Assembly: GCF_001269925.1 (NCBI RefSeq)
Contig: NZ_LHVO01000015.1
Location: 124,001-188,000, forward strand
Direction of reading: 5' to 3'
From: Pseudomonas sp. MIACH
Lineage (GTDB): Bacteria > Pseudomonadota > Gammaproteobacteria > Pseudomonadales > Pseudomonadaceae
DNA length: 64,000 nt
Shown: positions 1 to 8,173 of the stretch, piece after piece
How positions within the stretch are numbered: position 1 is the stretch's first letter
Layout of the letters: each line of letters starts with the position of its first letter
Position numbers and translations under genes: made by a program
The notes under the pieces: generated by a model
Database searches by the model: none
Told to the model about the DNA's origin: nothing
The model's input: only the letters and a program-made list of their open reading frames with translations

Positions 1-75
1 GCCATAACCCGCCCGTTGGGCAAATCCCGAACCCGCCAAGTGCGGGTTTTGTCATTTCTGCAAAGAGGAAAACCC

Positions 76-747
76 ATGTCTGTTTATTTCCCCAACGGGG
101 CAACACTGGCGCTCTCGACTGGCTTCGCCGCTGCGAAGGTGATTGCGAGCATCACGAATGCCAACCCAGGAGTCGCTACGGCACTTGCCAACGGCTTTGC
201 CAATGGCGACATCCTGCTTATCACCTCCGGGTGGGAGGACATCAATGAGCGCGCCGTGCGTGTCGCCGCCGCCGCCGCCGGAGCATTCACCCTGGAAGGT
301 ATCGACACTTCGAATACCTCGTTTTTCCCTGACGGCATCAGCGCCGGCACCGCCAAGAAAGTCACCGGCTGGGTCGCGGTAAACCAGGTGATCGGTAACT
401 CGATGTCCGGTGGTGAGCAGCAGTATTGGACGTACGCCCCGCTTGAGGCTCGCCGCGACAAGCAAATCCCCACCACTAAAAACGCTCAGGCGTTTTCATT
501 CCAGCTCGCCGATGATGACAGCTTGGCCTGGTATGACGAATTGGATAAGGCAGACCGAGAGAAGGAAGTGCGCATCCTGCGTATGTCGCTGCCCAACGGC
601 AAGACGATCTACTACGCCGGTTATGCTTCTTTCAACAAAAGCCCGACCCTGGTGCGTAACGAAGGTGCAGCCGTAGCATTTGGCTTCACCATCAACGCCG
701 AGATCACTGCGTATCGCGCGCCTGTTGTTGCGGGCGGTGGGGCTTAA
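76..747 (+). CDS. Phage major tail tube protein (gpV-like)
   Basis: This 224-residue protein is the predicted subunit that stacks into the tail tube of a long-tailed siphophage. It is placed by resemblance to lambdoid tail tube proteins (N-terminal MSVYFPNGATLAL, C-terminal phrase on a growing beta-rich fold ending in NAEITAYRAPVV) and by position directly before the tail chaperone and tape measure genes. The start at 76 is preferred over an upstream in-frame codon at 16 because AGAGGAA lies just before it. The stop is followed after two bases by the next start, so the tail genes are probably one transcript. The fold assignment is by family likeness; the tail-module context is strong. Confidence 0.8.
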   Translation: MSVYFPNGATLALSTGFAAAKVIASITNANPGVATALANGFANGDILLITSGWEDINERAVRVAAAAAGAFTLEGIDTSNTSFFPDGISAGTAKKVTGWVAVNQVIGNSMSGGEQQYWTYAPLEARRDKQIPTTKNAQAFSFQLADDDSLAWYDELDKADREKEVRILRMSLPNGKTIYYAGYASFNKSPTLVRNEGAAVAFGFTINAEITAYRAPVVAGGGA

Positions 748-749
748 TC

Positions 750-1130
750 ATGGCGAAGTTCAAGATTGCCCAATCACCGACGTTTCTGGGGGCCGTGATG
801 GTTCCGGTAGTCGGCCAGGATCCGGTGAAGGTGGGCTTCACCTTCAAATATCGAAACCGTATCGAGCTTGCGGCGCTGTTCGACGAGTGGAGCCAGCGGC
901 GCAAGGAAGGCCTCGATAAGTTCGGCGAAAAGCCTTCTGTGTCCGAAATCGTTGCTGTCGACACCGAAAACCAGATTCAGCAAATCAAGGATCTGGTTGT
1001 GGGCTGGGAGTTCGATGACAAGTTTGACGATGAGAGTATCAAGGCGCTGGTGACGTCCTGTAATGGCACAACCGAGGCTGTCGTAGACGCCTACCAGGAT
1101 GCTTACGCCAAGGCTCGCACGGGAAACTGA
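750..1130 (+). CDS. Tail assembly chaperone gpG
   Basis: The 126-residue product matches the gpG class of tail assembly chaperones, which coat the tape measure protein during tail assembly. It lies between the tail tube and tape measure genes, as gpG does in lambda, and is rich in charged residues. The reading frame ends in ACG GGA AAC TGA, which places the slippery heptamer GGGAAAC immediately before the stop codon. A fraction of ribosomes should therefore shift to make the longer gpG-T protein described separately. Confidence 0.82.
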   Translation: MAKFKIAQSPTFLGAVMVPVVGQDPVKVGFTFKYRNRIELAALFDEWSQRRKEGLDKFGEKPSVSEIVAVDTENQIQQIKDLVVGWEFDDKFDDESIKALVTSCNGTTEAVVDAYQDAYAKARTGN

Positions 1131-1450
1131 TCCGCGCCGCCCGCGCCCTGTATGAGTCCCCGCCGGATGCCGAGCAGATCGCTTCTTTCGGCTGGGATGC
1201 AGAGGACATGGAAGAAGAGTTCGAGGTTTGGCCGTGCCTTTGGCTGGCGTTCCTTCTATTCAATCGGATGTCTACTCAGTGGCGTGCAGGTACGGGCGGC
1301 GCGATCGGTCTCGACTACAGCAGCATCCGCGACGTAGCCGGGTTCCTCGGCATCAAAAAAAAGAAACTCGCTGAAATCTTCCCTGACCTTCAGGTGCTGG
1401 AAGGCGAAGCCCTGCGCGTCATGGCGGAGGAAAGGGAAAACAGCCCGTAA
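750..1450 (+). CDS. Tail assembly chaperone gpG-T, made by programmed -1 frameshift
   Basis: The predicted fusion reads gpG to codon GGG at 1121, then continues in the -1 frame to the stop at 1448-1450. The -1 frame is open upstream of the only good ATG (1208), and its start would otherwise leave the conserved segment LIRAARALYESPPDAEQIASF untranslated, as expected for a T domain that has no initiation site of its own. In lambda, gpG-T recruits the tail tube protein to the gpG-coated tape measure. The T part here is about 107 residues, with a Trp-rich core (WPCLWLAFL) and a lysine-rich IKKKK stretch. Frame, heptamer and order are seen directly; the shift itself is inferred. Confidence 0.78.
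1121..1127 (+). promoter_or_regulatory. -1 ribosomal frameshift slippery heptamer
   Basis: GGGAAAC is in the correct register (G GGA AAC) for the X XXY YYZ rule and is followed at once by the zero-frame stop TGA. Lambda uses the closely related GGGAAAG between genes G and T. The -1 frame stays open to 1450. Confidence 0.8.
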
Positions 1451-1477
1451 CCACGGGCACTTATTCAAGGTGAGTCG

Positions 1478-4400
1478 ATGAACATTGCAGAACTCGGCGT
1501 CAAGATCGACTCGGCCGATGCAGTCCAGGCTAAAACGAGTCTGGATGAAATGGCGAAGGCCGGCGGCCGGGCCGAGCAGTCCGCCGTTTCGCTGATGAAC
1601 GAAATGCAGGCGCTGGAAAAGTCGCTGTCCACCAGCGCTAAAACTACCCAGGACTTGGCAAAGCAGCGTGACGCTCTCGCCAAGCTGACCAAGACCGGCG
1701 CCTATGGCGAGGCCGAGGCAGCGAAAATCTCGGCACAGCTCGACAAGCAGCAGGTGGCCTTGGCCAAGTCCGCTATGGACGAGCAGAAGGCCCTCAACAG
1801 CCTGCTGGGGGCTATTGACCCTGCCCGTGCCGCGCTGGCTAAGCTGGACACGCAGGTCGAGCAACTGGGTAAGCATCTCGACGAGGGTCGAATCAGCCAG
1901 GACCAGTACAACAGCGCCCTGGCCAAGATCGACAAGGATTATGGAAAGCTCGAAAAGACCACCACCGGTTTCGACAAGCTGCGCCTCGGCACCCGCCAGG
2001 CACAGGAAAACGTCGTACAGCTTGGTAACGCGCTGTCGTCGGGCGACTGGGGTAGCGGAGTTCGCGCCGTGGCTCAGTTGGGTGCCGGCGCTGGTGCAGG
2101 TGCTGCGGGCTTGCTCGCCATCCTGGCGCCTCTGGCCCTGGCTACCGCAGCCGTGGGCGGCCTGGCATATGCCTACCACAAAGGCAGCGAAGAGCAGGAC
2201 AGCTACAACAAGTCGCTCATCCTTACCGGCAACTATGCAGGGGTTAGCGCTGGGCAGTTGGGCGACATGGCGCGCCAAGTCAGCGCGACCGTGGGCACCA
2301 CAGGCCAGGCCGCTGCGGTACTGGCGATGCTGGCGGATAACGGCAAGATCGCCGGCGAGAGTTTTGCGGGCATCACCCAGGCCGCCGTTTCGATGCAGGA
2401 GGCGACCGGTAAAGCCGTCAGCGAGACGGTCGCCGAGTTCGTCAAGTTGGCAGACGAGCCGGTCAAGGCATCCGCTGCGCTGAATGAGCAGTACCACTAC
2501 CTAACCGCCTCGGTTTTCTCTCAGATCGCCGCCCTGGAAGAGCAGCGTGATCACGCAGGCGCCGTGAAGCTTGCTACCGAGTCCTATGCCGACGCCATCA
2601 ACGAGCGCACGCCGAAGATTTTGGAGAACCTGAGCTTCTGGGAGAAAGGCTACAACGCGGTCGCACGCGCTGCTGACAGCCTCAAGAACATCGGGCGCCC
2701 GGACATTGGCGCAGATATTGAGCAGGCACGCCGAGACCTGGCGAGCGCACAGTCCGGCGACGTTGGTCTGTTCCAAAACAAGCAGCAGATGATTGATCTC
2801 TATCAAAACCGCTTGAATATGCTTGAGGACCAGAAGGCGGCACAGGCTGAAATTGCAAAGCTGGAAGGCGATCAGGCAAAAGCCCAACAAGCCGCGATCA
2901 CCTCGATGCAAAAGGTTGACGCGCTCACCAAGTCATCTTGGACAAATGAGCAAAAGCGGGCAGACGCGCTCAAGGACTATAAAAAGCAACTCGACGATAT
3001 TCGCAAGGTAGCGCCGAACGACCCGCGCTTGGCTCAGGCCACAGTCGACAAAAACATCGCCAACATCAATGACAAGTTCAAAGACCCGAAAGCAGCCGGT
3101 TCCCAGGTCGACCTGACCAGCTTCAACACCGCCAAGAACGACCTGGCGGCGATCACTGATACCTACAAGAACTACCAGAAGGAACTGGAAGCGGCGCAGA
3201 AGGCCGGTCTGCTGTCTGAGGAAGACTATCTGCTGCGGCGCCAGGCTCTGATCGGCAATCAGCTCGACCAGACAACGGCAGCCTACGAGGCAGAGATTGC
3301 AGCGCTTGAGGCCGCCAAGGGCAAGAAGTCCACGTCGGCTGCGCAAAGCATCCAGCTGGACCAGAAGATCGCCGACGCGCGCGCAGGAATGGTCAAGGCG
3401 CAGAAGGATGCCGACAGTCAGCTTGAAGTGCTCGCTACCAATGAGACCGGGCGCCTGGCAAAGCAGGAACGATCGATCAGCACATACGTGCAGGCACTGG
3501 GGCAGCAGCAGAGGGCCTTGGAGTTGGCAGGCCAGCGCGCAGTGCTCGGCGTGGGGCAGGGTGACCGCCAGAACGCGCTCAGCGGCGAACTGAACAGCCA
3601 GCAGGACCGGTTTGCTCAGCAGTCGCTGGAGCTTGCCAACCAGAAATCCGACCCATCGCGGAACATGTCGGAGGAAGAGTTTAAGCGCAAATCGCAGGCT
3701 CTCGCAGACGCGAACAAGGCCGCGACGGACCAGATCCGGCAGAACTATGCAGATGTGGAAAATGCCCAGGGCGATTGGACGAAGGGCGCAACGGCAGCCT
3801 GGGATAACTACCTGGATTCGGCGCGCAACATCGCCGGGCAAACCAAAAGCCTGTTCGGCAACGCCTTCAGTTCCATGGAGGATTCCATCGTCAACTTTGC
3901 CATGACCGGTAAGGCGTCGTTCTCGGACTTCGCCGAATCGATCCTGGCGGACATGGCGCGCATTGCGACACGGCAGGCAAGTTCGGCACTGCTGGGCAGT
4001 CTGGTTGGCGCGGCGGCGAGCTACTTCGGTGGCAGCGCGGCCGGCGGCGGCAATGGCATGGCCGCCGGGTCTGCCGGTGCCACGTCGTCGAACCTCGGGG
4101 CGTCATCGGCCGGCTACTCCAACACCTACTTCCCGCAAGCCAAGGGCGGCGCGTGGTCGGGCGGTGTACAGATGTTCGCCGACGGCGGTGCGTTTACGAA
4201 CTCCATCGTTAGCAAGCCAACGGCGTTCGGTATGGCCAATGGCAAAACCGGAGTCATGGGTGAAGCTGGTGAGGAGGCAATCATGCCCCTGACCCGGACG
4301 TCGAGCGGCAAGCTGGGGGTTATGGCCATGGGCGGCGGCGGGGCTGGCGGAACGCAGATCAATGTCGAGGTGCATATCGATGGCGACGGCAACGCTACCT

Positions 4401-4534
4401 CCTCGGCTGATGCACCTGGCTATGACCTCTTCGGCAAGGAGCTGGCGACGTTCGTAGAGCAGAAATACCAGGAACTGCGATCGAGGGACATGCGCCAGGG
4501 CGGCGTCATCAACAACGCAATCAAGGGGCGATGA
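1478..4534 (+). CDS. Phage tail tape measure protein (gpH-like)
   Basis: The 1,018-residue product is the tail length-determining protein. The N-terminus is a long alpha-helical, Ala/Lys/Gln-rich region of coiled-coil character. A Gly/Ala/Leu hydrophobic stretch follows at about residues 205-230 (GLLAILAPLALATAAVGGLAYAY). Further coiled coils fill the middle, and a glycine-rich C-terminus carries the GEAGEEAIMPLTR signature common to lambda-like tape measures. AAGGTGAG precedes the start. The stop overlaps the start of the gpM gene. It is the largest tail gene and follows the gpG/gpG-T pair in the canonical order. The C-terminal tenth, from the glycine-rich stretch onward, is probably the part processed or ejected in related phages. 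Confidence 0.88.
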   Translation: MNIAELGVKIDSADAVQAKTSLDEMAKAGGRAEQSAVSLMNEMQALEKSLSTSAKTTQDLAKQRDALAKLTKTGAYGEAEAAKISAQLDKQQVALAKSAMDEQKALNSLLGAIDPARAALAKLDTQVEQLGKHLDEGRISQDQYNSALAKIDKDYGKLEKTTTGFDKLRLGTRQAQENVVQLGNALSSGDWGSGVRAVAQLGAGAGAGAAGLLAILAPLALATAAVGGLAYAYHKGSEEQDSYNKSLILTGNYAGVSAGQLGDMARQVSATVGTTGQAAAVLAMLADNGKIAGESFAGITQAAVSMQEATGKAVSETVAEFVKLADEPVKASAALNEQYHYLTASVFSQIAALEEQRDHAGAVKLATESYADAINERTPKILENLSFWEKGYNAVARAADSLKNIGRPDIGADIEQARRDLASAQSGDVGLFQNKQQMIDLYQNRLNMLEDQKAAQAEIAKLEGDQAKAQQAAITSMQKVDALTKSSWTNEQKRADALKDYKKQLDDIRKVAPNDPRLAQATVDKNIANINDKFKDPKAAGSQVDLTSFNTAKNDLAAITDTYKNYQKELEAAQKAGLLSEEDYLLRRQALIGNQLDQTTAAYEAEIAALEAAKGKKSTSAAQSIQLDQKIADARAGMVKAQKDADSQLEVLATNETGRLAKQERSISTYVQALGQQQRALELAGQRAVLGVGQGDRQNALSGELNSQQDRFAQQSLELANQKSDPSRNMSEEEFKRKSQALADANKAATDQIRQNYADVENAQGDWTKGATAAWDNYLDSARNIAGQTKSLFGNAFSSMEDSIVNFAMTGKASFSDFAESILADMARIATRQASSALLGSLVGAAASYFGGSAAGGGNGMAAGSAGATSSNLGASSAGYSNTYFPQAKGGAWSGGVQMFADGGAFTNSIVSKPTAFGMANGKTGVMGEAGEEAIMPLTRTSSGKLGVMAMGGGGAGGTQINVEVHIDGDGNATSSADAPGYDLFGKELATFVEQKYQELRSRDMRQGGVINNAIKGR

Positions 4535-4872
4535 TGGCTATCGAACGATTCACCTGGGCGACGGAGAAAGGCGCGGAGGGCGATATTGCCCAGCGCGTTC
4601 GCTCCAAGAAGTTCGCAGATGGATACGAGCAGTCGGTCGAGGATGGGATCAACAACCGGTCGCAGTCCTGGCCGGTGACGTTTACCGGTCTGAAGCCGCG
4701 CATCAAAGAGATCATGGCGTTCCTCGATCGACACAAAGGGGCTAAGGGCTTCCTCTGGGAACCGCCCCTGGGTGAGCTTGGCCTCTACAAGTGCAACGGC
4801 TACAAGCCAGTGCACCGTGGCGGCCAGGTCTACGCCATCACCGCGACTTTCCAGCAAACCTTTAATCCCTGA
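4531..4872 (+). CDS. Minor tail protein gpM
   Basis: This 113-residue protein resembles gpM, a tail tip component that joins the distal end of the tube after the tape measure complex forms. It has the short Trp-rich pattern of the family, with FTWATEKG near the start and FLWEPPLGELGLYKC near residue 75. Two ATG codons are adjacent at 4531 and 4534; the second has better spacing from AAGGGG, so the mature product may be one residue shorter. It overlaps the tape measure stop, which implies translational coupling, and is followed by gpL after 11 bases. Confidence 0.8.
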   Translation: MMAIERFTWATEKGAEGDIAQRVRSKKFADGYEQSVEDGINNRSQSWPVTFTGLKPRIKEIMAFLDRHKGAKGFLWEPPLGELGLYKCNGYKPVHRGGQVYAITATFQQTFNP

Positions 4873-4883
4873 GATAACCGCCC

Positions 4884-5636
4884 ATGGCACTGATCACGGA
4901 CATCCAGAAACTGGAGCCCGGTGGCGAGATTCGCCTGTTCGAAATTGACGGGACCGAGTACGGCGCGGACTACCTGCGCTTCCACGGTCACGCCATCCCG
5001 CATACGCCGGAGGAATTGTTGGCCTACGAGGGCTCCGAAGAGGACCTGCCCGCCAAGTCTATTATCTGGCAGGGGCAGGAGTACGCAGCCTGGCCGGTGC
5101 AGATTGAGGGTATTTCCTCGAGCAGCGACGGAACCGCTTCTCGGCCCACGTTCGCCGCGGGCAACGTCAACGGGCGCGTCACCGCGCTGTGCCTGGCCTT
5201 CGAGGACATGCTCAAGTTCAAGCTCACAGTCCGCGAAACCCTGGCCCAGTACCTGGACGCAGCCAACTTCCCCGAGGGCAACCCGACCGCCGACCCGACG
5301 CAGGAGGCGCTGGAGATCTGGTACATCGACCAGAAAACCAGTGAGGACGGCGAGGCCGTCGTCTGGGAGCTGTCCTCTCCGGGCGAGATCGATAACCACG
5401 GCCTGCCCGGGCGGCAGATGACCACGTTCTGCCACTGGGCCATGACCAATGGTTACCGGGGGCCGGACTGCGGCTATACCGGCGTGGCCATGTTCGACGA
5501 CGAGGACAACCCCACGGATGACCCGGCACTGGACCAGTGCAAGGGCTGCCTGTCGTCCTGCAAGCTGCGCTTCGGCGAAAACAACGAACTGTCCTTCGGT
5601 GGATTCCCCGCCGTTTCCCTCATAGCCCGGAGCTGA
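4884..5636 (+). CDS. Minor tail protein gpL with cysteine cluster
   Basis: The 250-residue product matches gpL, a tail tip protein. Its C-terminal third contains cysteines in FCHW, PDCGY and CKGCLSSCKLRFG. The equivalent cysteines of lambda gpL bind an iron-sulfur cluster, so a metal cluster is likely here as well. The first two thirds carry the acidic EIDGTEYGADYLRFH opening and a long beta-rich body. The order tape measure, M, L, K is that of lambda. The stop is two bases before the gpK start. Confidence 0.82.
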   Translation: MALITDIQKLEPGGEIRLFEIDGTEYGADYLRFHGHAIPHTPEELLAYEGSEEDLPAKSIIWQGQEYAAWPVQIEGISSSSDGTASRPTFAAGNVNGRVTALCLAFEDMLKFKLTVRETLAQYLDAANFPEGNPTADPTQEALEIWYIDQKTSEDGEAVVWELSSPGEIDNHGLPGRQMTTFCHWAMTNGYRGPDCGYTGVAMFDDEDNPTDDPALDQCKGCLSSCKLRFGENNELSFGGFPAVSLIARS

Positions 5637-5638
5637 CC

Positions 5639-6394
5639 ATGCGCAAGCACATCATTGCGTCCATCCAGGCGCACGCGGCGGCCCAGTATCCGAAAGAATG
5701 TTGCGGCCTGCTGCTCGCCATCGGTCGCAAGCAGAAGTACTTCCCGTGCCGAAACATCGCCACGGAGCCGAACGAAGAGTTCCGGCTCGATCCTGAGGAC
5801 TACGCTGCGGCGGAAGACCTTGGCGAAGTGATCGGCATCGTTCACTCGCACCCGGACGCCACCAGCAGGCCGTCGCCGCATGACTTGGCCATGTGCGAGG
5901 CGACGGCGCAGCCCTGGCATATCCTGTCGTGGCCAGAGGGCGACATGCGCACGATCACGCCAACGGGCAGCACGCCGCTTCTCAACCGGCCGTTCGTACA
6001 TGGGGCCTGGGACTGCTGGCAGGTGTGCGCTGATTGGTATGCCCGTGAGTGGGGTCTGGAATTCGAAGCCTTTCAGCGCACTGATGGCTGGTGGGAGAGC
6101 GCGGAGAACGCCAGCCTTTACGAGGCGAACTACGAGGCCGCCGGGTTTGTGCGCGTCGACCGACCGCAGCGTGGTGACATGATCGTTATGCAGGTTGGAC
6201 GCACCGTTCACCCGAACCATGCCGGGATCTACCTGGGCATTGATCCGGCGTTACCTGGCGAAAAGTCGGGCGCGTTCGGCCCTGGTCCATTCCTGTTACA
6301 CCACCTTTACGGTAGGCCGTCCGAGATCATCGTCTACGGCGGGCCCTGGCACGATCGAACGCGCTTGATCCTCAGGCACAAAGACGCGAGATAA
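5639..6394 (+). CDS. Tail assembly protein gpK: JAMM peptidase plus NlpC/P60 domain
   Basis: The 251-residue protein has two enzyme-like domains. The N-terminal JAB/MPN domain shows Glu20 (KECCGLL) and the metal motif HSHP at residues 69-72 with Asp82. The C-terminal NlpC/P60 domain shows the catalytic cysteine in AWDCWQVC (Cys126) and a histidine in VHPNHAGIYLG near residue 198. Phage gpK proteins act at the tail tip and are thought to cut peptidoglycan during entry; both catalytic centres look intact here. The start at 5639 follows GGAG and lies two bases after the gpL stop; an in-frame upstream extension has no ribosome site. It is the last gene of the uninterrupted tail run. Confidence 0.86.
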   Translation: MRKHIIASIQAHAAAQYPKECCGLLLAIGRKQKYFPCRNIATEPNEEFRLDPEDYAAAEDLGEVIGIVHSHPDATSRPSPHDLAMCEATAQPWHILSWPEGDMRTITPTGSTPLLNRPFVHGAWDCWQVCADWYAREWGLEFEAFQRTDGWWESAENASLYEANYEAAGFVRVDRPQRGDMIVMQVGRTVHPNHAGIYLGIDPALPGEKSGAFGPGPFLLHHLYGRPSEIIVYGGPWHDRTRLILRHKDAR

Positions 6395-6428
6395 CCAACG
6401 TGACGCGGCATTGCCTTAGGAGGCGAGC

Positions 6429-6674
6429 GTGAGAGAATTATCAAATTGGCTCACGGCGCAAAGCCACGCGAATCTGGCGCGCTTTGCAGAGCGGTCGCCT
6501 CAGGAATTGGAGCAAGTCATCGTAACCAGCGCGATGACTGAGGCTGCCATGGAATACGTCTACAGCCTCTACGATCCGTTAATGTCCACTCACCTGTTGG
6601 AAGAGGTTTTCCGGATTATGGCAGTTCTTCAGCCGAAGGTTCTGGCAAAGACAGAAGTGCTTCATTCACCTTGA
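6429..6674 (+). CDS. Small protein of unknown function in the tail module
   Basis: This 81-residue ORF starts with GTG after a strong AGGAGG sequence and lies on the same strand as the tail genes, 35 bases after gpK. I do not recognise its family. It is helical and hydrophilic with no signal peptide or clear membrane segment. Its last 59 bases overlap the end of the convergent HEPN-like gene. The strong ribosome site argues that it is real. Its place between gpK and gpI, where lambda has no gene, marks it as an accessory (moron) insert. Confidence 0.5.
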   Translation: MRELSNWLTAQSHANLARFAERSPQELEQVIVTSAMTEAAMEYVYSLYDPLMSTHLLEEVFRIMAVLQPKVLAKTEVLHSP

Positions 6675-7350
6675 ACGAAATAGCGTCTAGATTGGCAAAA
6701 ACCTTTACGAGAGCATCTTCGGGAATGTCAGGATGCTGAATCAGGCCGGCGAACAAACTCAAAGCCGAAAACGTTGTTATCAAACCCACCGAAAGCTGCT
6801 TGAGACTGTGAAGGCTGAATTCCTTGGCGAAAGCTGAGTCATCGCTATTCCTGCGCATGATGTTAGTGGCCTGGGCAGCCTGCACTCCCTCGGGAGAAGG
6901 TGTCCATTGCCAATGTGCGACCTCGTTTCGCAATAGCGATAGCTTCCGATATTCGCCGATAGCTTTCGAGAGCCTTGCATTTAGCTCAGAACTGATTGGC
7001 GGTTGCTTCGCTTTCGCCATGTCGAGGATGGCTTTTGTCATGCCTCCGGCTTTCAGGTTCAGGGATTGAATCAAGATGTATGCAGTCGCGGCGGATACTC
7101 CGGAGAGCGTCACGAATAGGTCAAGAAGAGGTGGGTCGCACAGAGCATGATTAATGACGACCTGCCCAATCTCCTGTTTCATTTCATCACTGGGGCCTGC
7201 TCTATAGCCCCAATTCTCGTATTCGTTGCCCGGCGCGCCCTCCAAGTCATAAACGCGCCGAAATTGGCGCAACCCCAGTCCTTGGGCTTGCAGGCGAAGG
7301 ACTGGGAAATCCTTTACGCTTTTGTTTGGGTTTTGACGATAAGCCGCCAT
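6616..7350 (-). CDS. HEPN-like protein of unknown function (candidate RNase / defence)
   Basis: The 244-residue protein is read opposite to the tail genes. Its clearest feature is RNEVAH at residues 141-146 inside a helix (YRKLSLLRNEVAHWQW), which fits the R-X4-H signature of HEPN ribonucleases. HEPN proteins often work as toxins or abortive-infection effectors. A helical region of about 60 residues precedes the motif and a moderately hydrophobic helix follows near residues 185-205. The adjacent upstream gene on the same strand overlaps it by 37 bases, so the two are probably co-translated. The rest of the sequence is not recognised; HEPN assignment is from one motif plus helical context and should be treated as a hypothesis. 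Confidence 0.55.
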   Translation of the reverse strand: MAAYRQNPNKSVKDFPVLRLQAQGLGLRQFRRVYDLEGAPGNEYENWGYRAGPSDEMKQEIGQVVINHALCDPPLLDLFVTLSGVSAATAYILIQSLNLKAGGMTKAILDMAKAKQPPISSELNARLSKAIGEYRKLSLLRNEVAHWQWTPSPEGVQAAQATNIMRRNSDDSAFAKEFSLHSLKQLSVGLITTFSALSLFAGLIQHPDIPEDALVKVFANLDAISFKVNEALLSLPEPSAEELP

Positions 7351-7574
7351 TTCACGTCAGGACCGAACACGGTAGGGTGTTGGTGGTGGTTTTGCGGTGG
7401 GAATTTGTCACCTTTGTTCGAGGTGATTTCATCGCCACAGCCTTCGCACCGGTAGATGCCCGAGGCTGGAACTATGCTCCCGATCTGATGTAGGTCGTTC
7501 CAGTCGCCGCCGCCGAGAATAGTTGGCGTCTCATGGAAGACGTACTTCGCCGTTTGTTCCGTTACGATCGCCAT
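7314..7574 (-). CDS. Small zinc-ribbon-like protein paired with the HEPN-like gene
   Basis: The 86-residue product has CEGC at residues 43-46 followed by GDKFPPQNHHQHP, with histidines at about 63, 64 and 66, a pattern suited to binding zinc. It resembles short phage- and bacteria-borne zinc-ribbon proteins of unknown role. It starts upstream of, and overlaps by 37 bases, the HEPN-like gene, so the two form a short opposite-strand operon within the tail module. It could be an antitoxin, a nucleic-acid binding partner or a regulator; nothing in the sequence decides among these. Confidence 0.55.
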   Translation of the reverse strand: MAIVTEQTAKYVFHETPTILGGGDWNDLHQIGSIVPASGIYRCEGCGDEITSNKGDKFPPQNHHQHPTVFGPDVKWRLIVKTQTKA

Positions 7575-7753
7575 TTTCCTTCCTGCCCTGTGTAGAAATC
7601 AGGCACAAAGCTACTACGGCAGCAAGTCAGCCAGTTACTGGCATTCCATCCACGCTGGATGCCCGGACAGGATTCTTTTAAGGAGTTTTCCGGTCGGTTC
7701 GATCTTGTGATGGCGCAGTGCTAGAGTGCGTTACAAATCACAGGAGTTGAAAG

Positions 7754-8152
7754 ATGGTGCGCACGGTAGCTGTTTTGATGGGTTTCGCTTTTTTGGCTGG
7801 CTGCGCTAACACCCAAGAGGTTGACGCTTGGCGATCGGAGGCCCAGCGAACAACGCCAGTGTGTACAAGCGAAAATCAGTGCCAGGTTATGTGGTCGGCA
7901 GCGCGTAGCTGGGTTTTGAGTCATGCCGGCACAAAGATTCAGACCTATGGGGCTGATTATTTCGACACGTACAATCCCATACCAAACAGTCCTGCTCTGG
8001 CCGCACAGGTTTCAAAGGATGCTCTTGGGTCTGGAAAGTACAAGATCGGCGCAAAGCTCTGGTGCGACAATATGTTCGGATGCCAACCGAATGCATGGCA
8101 GGCACTTCTAGACTTCAACCGAACTGTTAATCAGGCGGGTGTCGGCCAGTAA
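7754..8152 (+). CDS. Prophage lipoprotein 1
   Basis: The 132-residue product begins with a short lipoprotein signal peptide (MVRTVAVLMGFAFLAGC). The lipobox LAGC puts the lipidated cysteine at residue 17, followed by Ala, which suggests sorting to the outer membrane. The mature part holds four further cysteines (CTSENQC, LWCDNMFGC) that could form two disulphides. CAGGAG precedes the start. Phages often carry lipoproteins that block receptor proteins or DNA entry by related phages, and this gene sits between tail genes gpK and gpI, but no specific family is recognised. Confidence 0.68.
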   Translation: MVRTVAVLMGFAFLAGCANTQEVDAWRSEAQRTTPVCTSENQCQVMWSAARSWVLSHAGTKIQTYGADYFDTYNPIPNSPALAAQVSKDALGSGKYKIGAKLWCDNMFGCQPNAWQALLDFNRTVNQAGVGQ

Positions 8153-8173
8153 TCGAGTAAATAGGAGTACAGC

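Noticed and set aside
1208..1450. A free-standing T gene starting at the ATG at 1208
   Set aside because: The start has no ribosome site, and the slippery heptamer with an open -1 frame upstream explains the coding better.
1256..2497. A 413-codon reverse-strand ORF opposite the tape measure gene
   Set aside because: It has no ribosome site, unnatural composition (many Leu, Gly, Arg, His runs) and no recognisable domain. It mirrors the tape measure codon bias, so it is a shadow frame.
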